Made by a program: the position numbers and the translations under genes. Below are positions 57,907 through 64,000 of a DNA stretch of 64,000 nucleotides, piece by piece. Each line of letters begins with the position of its first letter. The stretch's first letter is position 1. Location: positions 1,496,001 through 1,560,000 of the forward strand of contig JAZARR010000170.1 of NCBI GenBank assembly GCA_037389465.1, read 5' to 3'. Source of the stretch: Baylisascaris procyonis. Lineage: Eukaryota; Nematoda; Chromadorea; Rhabditida; Ascarididae. The notes below the pieces were generated by a model. It did not search any database and was not told where the DNA came from. It saw nothing but the letters and a program-made list of their open reading frames with translations.

Positions 57907-59468
57907 ATATTTTTTTTAAATGTTTGATTCATTAATTTATTAGCTCTTGGGGGTTTCTTCTCTTCAAAGAATATCTTTATTTATTTATTTTTCCTTATAT
58001 TTCATAAATATTCATATTGTTCGAAGAATCGATGTTTAAATTGATGATCGATGCACTTCTAATAATCACTTTTTGTTGATAAAATTAATGGATTGTTACC
58101 GTTCGGAGCGTTAAAATCCAACATTCTTGTCATTGCTAATTGAGGCTTATTTCTTAAAGCAATTTCACTAGCAAAATATACCATATGAACTCGATAAGCA
58201 GAGGCAACAAATTCACTACTCATCTGTTTTCCATTAAACTACTTATTGATGAAAGTCAAGCTTACTAGAGTTGATTGTGTATTGATGAAGGCGTGGCTTG
58301 TTAGAGGGTAATTGTGAAGAAATGTGGGTGGGTAACTTTTGGGCAAAGAGTGCCGACAGTGATTTCCCAAAAATCTGGAATCAAAGAACGAGAAAAATTT
58401 CCATTTAGTAATTCACTTGTGGCCTCATAGATTGTTTATCGGCTCAAGGTTCGACCCCCCCCCCCCCCCCCCCCAATATTCTATATGAACGAGCCCAGCC
58501 CTCCCGTAACCCATTATTTCAGCTGCTATGATCTAGTATCCCCCCCCCCCCACCCCACTGATCTCCGCGCTCGTCACTTCTCACGTCTCATCATAGTGCC
58601 GTATGCTGGAAACATCAACGTTCATCATTTCGTAACCGAACCCACGGTGCATTACTTCATACAACTGTTAATACAAATTATATGCATGAATTATAACTCC
58701 CCCGCATATCAAGGAACTAGACCTGGACTTATGTGCAGTCTGTTGGCACAATTGCCGAAACCAATTTTCAATTGAAGATTGGGGCGAGCAAATTGTCAAC
58801 TTTTTAATCTTGAATCAGGGATTTTGAACTTTACAGTACACATACGAACATGACGAATGGCGGTTGAATAATTTCAAATTCCTTGATTAATATTTGAACG
58901 TTTAATTATTGTTTCGTAATTTTTTGAATTGCTAACATTTGACGGTGAAGTAAATGTTGTGGAAATTCGTCAGTGTTATCGAGTGAATTCACGATGTTTG
59001 GTAATTTTGGCCTTAGAAAGATTCCGTTCAATGCGCTCCGGAAACCATTTAAGGATCCTCGGAGCCAACACCACTATCCTTAAATAGTGCTTATTTCAGC
59101 TCCGGTTCTTATGAACACTATTAGCCTAGCCAACACTTATGAACATCTTATGTGTAGAATGCTAGAAGATAATTGCGAATTTCAATTAAACACTTACTAT
59201 GTGTGGAGTCGAATCATTGTCGTGTCTGGAGCGCAAGCTAGCTCAAGCTTAGTCATACTACAGAATCCGCTTCCTTGGGAAACCATTTCCAGAGGATGTG
59301 AGGAATCATGACCAATCGTATTATTGTCATATTTTCTTCGAGAGATGCTGTTTGTTAGGGCATTCTATGGCAATTTATATAAGATTAAGCTGTCATTTCT
59401 AATAAACGCGATACTCGAAATAATCCTCTCTGATGTTTATTGTGAATATTTTTTATTTGCGTATTTGA
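57907..59468. other. Intergenic stretch between cytokine and Ku80 genes
   Basis: About 1.5 kb. It holds two C-homopolymer tracts (58456-58474 and 58540-58554) and unsupported open frames (58485-58775, 58994-59083, 59087-59311). The frame at 58485 reads through the C tracts as Pro and is probably not a gene. No other feature seen. Confidence 0.5.
58456..58474. repeat. Poly(C) run of about 19
   Basis: An uninterrupted C homopolymer, with a second C-rich run of about 10 plus CACCCC at 58540-58554. Very unusual in this AT-rich sequence. Confidence 0.9.
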
Positions 59469-59473
59469 AGGCG

Positions 59474-61173
59474 ATGTCAGATGACGATGAAACAAAGCCA
59501 AAACGAATTAAGAAGACTTCAAAACATGAGAGCACAGTTGTACTCTTGGATGTTGGTTCGAATATGATGGCAACCGTGCCTCATACCGATCGATGTGCTT
59601 TGGATTTCGCAAAGGAAATATTGGAGTGGATCATTACCAGAAAGGTTTGTGTCTTTTTTCAAAGAACTTCAGGTTGAACATTAAATCTCAAAAATTTGCA
59701 AACAGAAGAAAAAAAAATTTTTTTTGGATTTTTCTATTTTTTTAAACTTAGAAACCTAAAATTGCACATGGAGGTTATTTATAACGTGAGTATATTAATA
59801 AACAAACGATGGTTGACATATAATCAGGAATGGATTGAAGCCAGAAGTGAAACTAGTCGTGGAATGAACTCAGTGAGGAATGACTGGAAGTGGGAACCGG
59901 TTTAACTTATCTTTTAAGGGTGGAGGTTAAATTCAACTCTATACCGATCGTAGATGTACCGACAAGGACCGGATTTGTTCCAGATTGCATATAGTGACAA
60001 AAAAAGCTGAAGATTTCTTATGAATACATTTAAAAAAAAGAGAGAGTTATCGTTGAATGGAATAAAAGTTTTGATTAATTAAAGATTTTAGATGATCTCT
60101 TGCGTCGAAATAATATTTTAATTGATTTAAAATATTGCAGATATTTGCTAAATCAGCCGATGAATTTACACTTATATTATTTGGTAATGAAGAGACACGT
60201 AATAATTTCTCAAGTGATGCAGAGAATATTTATTTTTGTGAAGAGGAAATGCAAACCGCAAAAATCGATTGGTTGAAATTTATTGCCAATGAAATCAAGC
60301 CGAATAAACATCTCGACGGTGATTGTAAGTATTTATTGTTGATACGATTTGAGGAAGGGGGGAGGATTAGATAATACGATTGGTGAATTAGGTAAAGGAT
60401 CCGAGGAAGAGTAACAATGCTCATAATTGATTCGTTGAAATAAATAAGTAAATAACGTTGACGTATCATGAGGATATTTGGTTTGATGAGCGAAACGCAA
60501 ATCTATCGTATTTATTACTACCTCTCCCGATGCGCTTTTTCCCTTAGCCCAGTCTGCTAGATGTGAAATCACGACCTAGCAGTCGGTTGCTAATTTGGAA
60601 CTCGACGGATCATAAAATGATTAGCAATTTCCAGAGATATTTAGATGCCCGCAACTGTCTCAGGCATAGATAAGTCGATTTGAAAGATGAGGCATTGAAG
60701 AGTATACGTTATAATTTTCCTATTTCATAATCGCAGCTTTAATTTTACTCAATAAAACTACTATAAAGGATGCATGTAGACATGGTCATGCAAATAGAAA
60801 TTTGCAAGAGCGCATGGAAGTTCTTTATTATTTAAAGGTACATCTAGTATACCTATTTAAGCATTAATATTGGGGTGATAGGAATAATCGATGTGGGAGA
60901 TCTCTCGGAAAGTGCTAATTGTGAGTTATTGCAGTTATGAGCGCATTGATAGTCGGAGTGGATTATATGCGATCGTGTTTGGAAGTGGCACAAGAAGTTG
61001 AAATAACCGCACGAAATATTCTTTTATTGAGCAACCTTGGTGGTAGCTATGATAGTGATATGAGTGTTGATTCGATGGATGTGAATGCAATCGTTAACGG
61101 TATGAAAGCTCTCGGCATAAATTTCAGTGCTATGTAAGTGTTTATTTTAATTTATTTAGAGATTTATTATTAC

Positions 61174-61270
<97 letters not shown>

Positions 61271-62981
61271 TTATTTTATTTTTATTTTTATTTATTTTTT
61301 GATGGGATGGCTAATGCATTTGATTATACAAACGCGACCAAACTCCAACACTTATTTTGGGTTAAACCCTATTCACCACTTGAAGAGTGGTACGCTTATA
61401 TAGTGTTGTTTCATATGTAAGTGATTAAAACAGAGTTATGTTGACTATAGAGATTGCATAAATCTCCGTTTTCAGAAGCCATTTGGATTAATTCTTTTAT
61501 TTCAACGACTTATGGCGCTCGTAATTTTTTCTTTTCTCTTTTTAATTATTTTCATATAACGTCTTACTCTTCGTACCATGGAGCCTGGTTCGGCTCCAAT
61601 AGAGCCTAGTTCGGCTGCAATTCCTTAGCAATGTTTCAAAGGCAACTTCCACAACAGCATGATGCTTGCAAATAGGAATACAACATTAAAAGACAAATAT
61701 TATTAGCAAAGATTAGGAGAATAGACGGTGCTTATAAGATGTAAATGGGAACAAACGTTAATTATGGATCGTCCTGAATTTCTACATCCTAGCTGAAGAT
61801 TTCGTTTGCATTTGTTTACAATAATTTGCTAATTGGAATTAATCAAATATCCCAAGAATAGTCATCGAGCTGTGTTTGCAGTTTTTTTAGAGAGTCATTT
61901 CCGATCGACTTCTCTCATGAAAAGGAAGATCTTTAAATTTTACAACTTTTAGGCAATTAGGGTATATATTTGAAAATATTTCAAGCAGAAAATTTCAATT
62001 TTGGGAAGACCTATATTTAGGACTGAAAAAATCTGAAGAATAATTTCGAGATTATGCGATAATTGAAAAATTGCGCTTTTGGTTCGATTAAATTTTGAAA
62101 CAATATTGCAGAGGACCGTCGATTCATTGTTGGACTAATGAAGAGGGCGACAGTGAAGGTAACGAAGAAGGTGGACAAGGATCGCCAAGCGGTGCACCAC
62201 CAACGAAGACCGATATCGTAATGGGATTGGGCGAGCGAATTTTAAATAATATTGCAAAAAAGGTCGATGGCGTTATTTATTCATTCAGGTGAGTGTTGTT
62301 CAATTATGTTGCCTCCTTGTTGGATATTCAGTTGAAATGCTGTGAGGGATTATTAATATTGAGGGCACAAAATTCGCAACCGCAGATTTGCTGGGTGGGA
62401 ATAGGGCGATTTCCCTCAAATAGGTGAGATTACTTGCACTAATTGGACCAGATTTTATAGCCGATCGGGTCAGAGAAATGAGTCTTTGGTGAAACGTTTT
62501 GTGTAGGTGGTAGAATCAGTGAGAATTTGAGCGTTTTATTCCATATATTTCAATATTTGTTGATAGCAAATAGATTGTTTCGTATGCAATTATATGCGAT
62601 CAAAGGTTTTGATGAAGTCTGTTGACATTGAAAATAGATTTATTCGGTTGAATCGGCTATTGATATCAGAGATTTTAGAAAATTATCAATGAAGTTTGAG
62701 CAAAAATTTAGAATATTTGAGCTTTTTAAAGCTGATTTTTCACTGTTTTTTAATATAAAATCGAATAGTCATTTCCCCTTTTTGAACTTTTTATTTCTCA
62801 TTTCAGAGAGGCATTACCGATGTTACAACATTTTGTTCCACGAAGGGTAAATATACGTGGACAGAAATTCCTTCTTGAACTCGGAGAGGATATCAAATTA
62901 CCTATGCAATTATTCAAGAAGAATCAAGAACCGGATATGAAAATGAATTTTTCCAAGATCGATCAAACGACCGGTGCTGAG
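59474..62981 (+). CDS. cku-80: Ku80 (XRCC5) DNA end-binding protein, 5' five exons
   Basis: Ku80 pairs with Ku70 to form a ring on broken DNA ends and starts non-homologous end joining; nuclear. Exons: 59474-59644, 60141-60324, 60935-61133, 62112-62288, 62807-62981, all GT-AG with closing phases; 262 codons so far, and the gene leaves the window at the right. The start gives MSDDDETKPKRIKK (possible nuclear signal), then the von Willebrand A-like domain: STVVLLDVGSNMMATVPHTD, ADEFTLILFGNEET, MSALIVGVDYMRS, and ITARNILLLSNLGG with AIVNGMKALGINFSAM. These parallel human Ku80 VVLCMDVG, DEIALVLFG, DALIVSMDVI and the following segment. An acidic Gly-rich linker (EEGDSEGNEEGGQGSPSG) precedes the beta-barrel start (RVNIRGQKFLLELGEDIKLP). 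A trans-splice acceptor (GTATTTGAAG, 59461-59470) lies four bases before the ATG. Confidence 0.92.
61163..61270. repeat. (TTA)n microsatellite in Ku80 intron 3
   Basis: About 35 TTA units with one C interruption near 61173, followed by ttttattttattttt. It starts 30 bases after the exon 3 donor. Confidence 0.95.
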
Positions 62982-64000
62982 GTAGGCATAATTTATTGTC
63001 GTTTAATGTTTGTTCTAATTATGCATAGCAAGTAGTGCAGAATATTATTAAATAGGCGAGTTAAAGCGCTGAACAGGAGATGGGAAAAGGGAGGGGGTGG
63101 ACTGCGAGTGTTGAAATATGCCGCCAAGGCATTGAAGCACCCACAGATGTTGAATGCACATTGCATGTACCAGCCTAAGTGGCGCTATTTTATGAAGAAA
63201 CATTTAAGTGTTTATAAGAACATTTTCTATTATCTTTATGCGATTGGTAAATGATCGGGGTCACATAAAGGTCACCTTTATTGGTCACATATGGGACACC
63301 TTTTATTGGTCACATAAAGGTCACTTTATGGTCACATAACGGTCACTTTTCATGGTCACATGAAGGGTCAATCGGAGTGTTTGCATGAGATGGAATCTAG
63401 TAATTTTTGCAAAATCCCACGTCTTCACATCCTCAGTGCATTGATCCGTGTTTTAATCTTTGGGAAAATGGGGATTTGCAAATGTTCTTAATGTTTGTGG
63501 GCAATTTCCTACTTCCAAAATTGGAGAATATTTTTGTGGTTTTAATTTGTTGAGATTAGCTCAATTTTATGCTTGCATATATAAAAATAATCTCATCGGA
63601 CACTCTTTTGTATTATTCTACTGCCTAAATATCATTAAATTTAATCTCGTCTAAGGATATACATTATAAAAATTTATATTTCGTAAGTCATTTGCTTAGG
63701 CGATATTTAATGAAGCCAGTAGGAATCACCCATATTAGTTGTTCATATATGGTTTTATTCAGTGAGTTGCCTAATATTGCAACAACTTTAATAGCTTCTA
63801 ATTTTTATTTGATTTCGATAACTTAAAAATAATTTAATGAAACTTTTAATGAGTTTTTTTGCAAAGTATTCTAAACGAGTCGAAATATCATGCCAACATT
63901 ACTTGGCAGTTAATTGCTTTGTAATAAGTTCCTTTGCTGCGCTTTTTGACTTCCGTTTCGTAATCGAAATTTTCCACAATCATTTGAAATTTGAGTAATA
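62982..64000 (+). other. Ku80 intron 5 (open at right edge)
   Basis: Starts with donor GTAGGC at 62982. I find no further Ku80-like exon up to 64000. It carries the GGTCA array at 63259-63370. Confidence 0.6.
63259..63370. repeat. GGTCA-rich minisatellite
   Basis: Roughly 24-base units (ggtcacataaaggtcacctt plus tatt) repeated about 4.5 times, with nine GGTCA words at 63259, 63270, 63283, 63308, 63319, 63330, 63341, 63354 and 63366, spaced about 11-13 bases. Two are AAAGGTCA, the monomer nuclear-receptor site. Located in Ku80 intron 5. Confidence 0.75.

Noticed and set aside
58485..58775. 96-codon plus frame with Pro runs
   Set aside because: The Pro runs are the C tracts; no signal, domain or splice context.
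60737..60837. Possible Ku80 exon (SLILLNKTTIKDACRHGHAN) and a following piece near 60865-60920
   Set aside because: Exon 2 (ending 60324, phase 1) joins directly to 60935, and the joined DFMSALIV matches Ku80. The inserted pieces cannot be kept in phase with 60935 without an intron of about 24 bases.

Overview
The window reads as nuclear DNA of a nematode. It is strongly AT-rich and sparsely populated. Coding sequence is cut into short exons with TTTCAG/TTTTAG-type acceptors, and several start codons sit just downstream of an isolated acceptor with no exon before it, the arrangement expected for spliced-leader trans-splicing. A neuropeptide with the SGKPTFIRF-Gly-Lys-Arg signature (Ascaris AF5) and a low gene density would suit a clade III worm (ascarid or spirurid), but that placement is inference.

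Six protein genes can be assembled by hand. All open reading frames in eukaryotic windows like this are exon pieces, so the CDS entries give gene spans and list the exons. (1) 371-4093, minus: the 5' seven exons of a troponin T gene whose 3' end lies beyond the left edge. (2) 13210-20266, minus: a complete second troponin T gene of 11 exons and 449 residues. The two are tandem paralogues with matching exon phases and near-identical exon lengths. (3) 26422-28357, minus: an FMRFamide-like neuropeptide precursor of the flp-4 type, with signal-peptide exon and peptide exon resolved and the middle not resolved. (4) 32898-36271, minus: the 3' part of an unassigned gene built from eight phase-consistent short exons, ending 19 bases before an AATAAA; it may be a condensin G-type HEAT protein. 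(5) 52658-57823, plus: a secreted IL-17-like cytokine with seven exons and an unusual acidic, 13-residue-repeat insert. (6) 59474-62981, plus: the 5' five exons of Ku80, running off the right edge.

Between the genes lie long stretches with no coding I can defend: 4.1-13.2, 20.3-26.4, 28.4-32.9, 36.3-52.6 and 57.9-59.5 kb. They carry microsatellites ((AAT)n, (AT)n, (TTA)n), C- or G-homopolymer tracts, short minisatellites and a few suggestive regulatory-looking arrays: a tandem heat-shock-element array inside the cytokine gene, a GGTCA half-site array inside the Ku80 gene, and a duplicated CRE-plus-TATA unit at 48.55 kb.

The genes do not form a pathway. Two are muscle thin-filament proteins, one is a neuropeptide precursor, one a cytokine, one a DNA-repair protein and one possibly a chromosome-structure protein. 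No tRNA, rRNA, CRISPR array or convincing intact transposon was seen.
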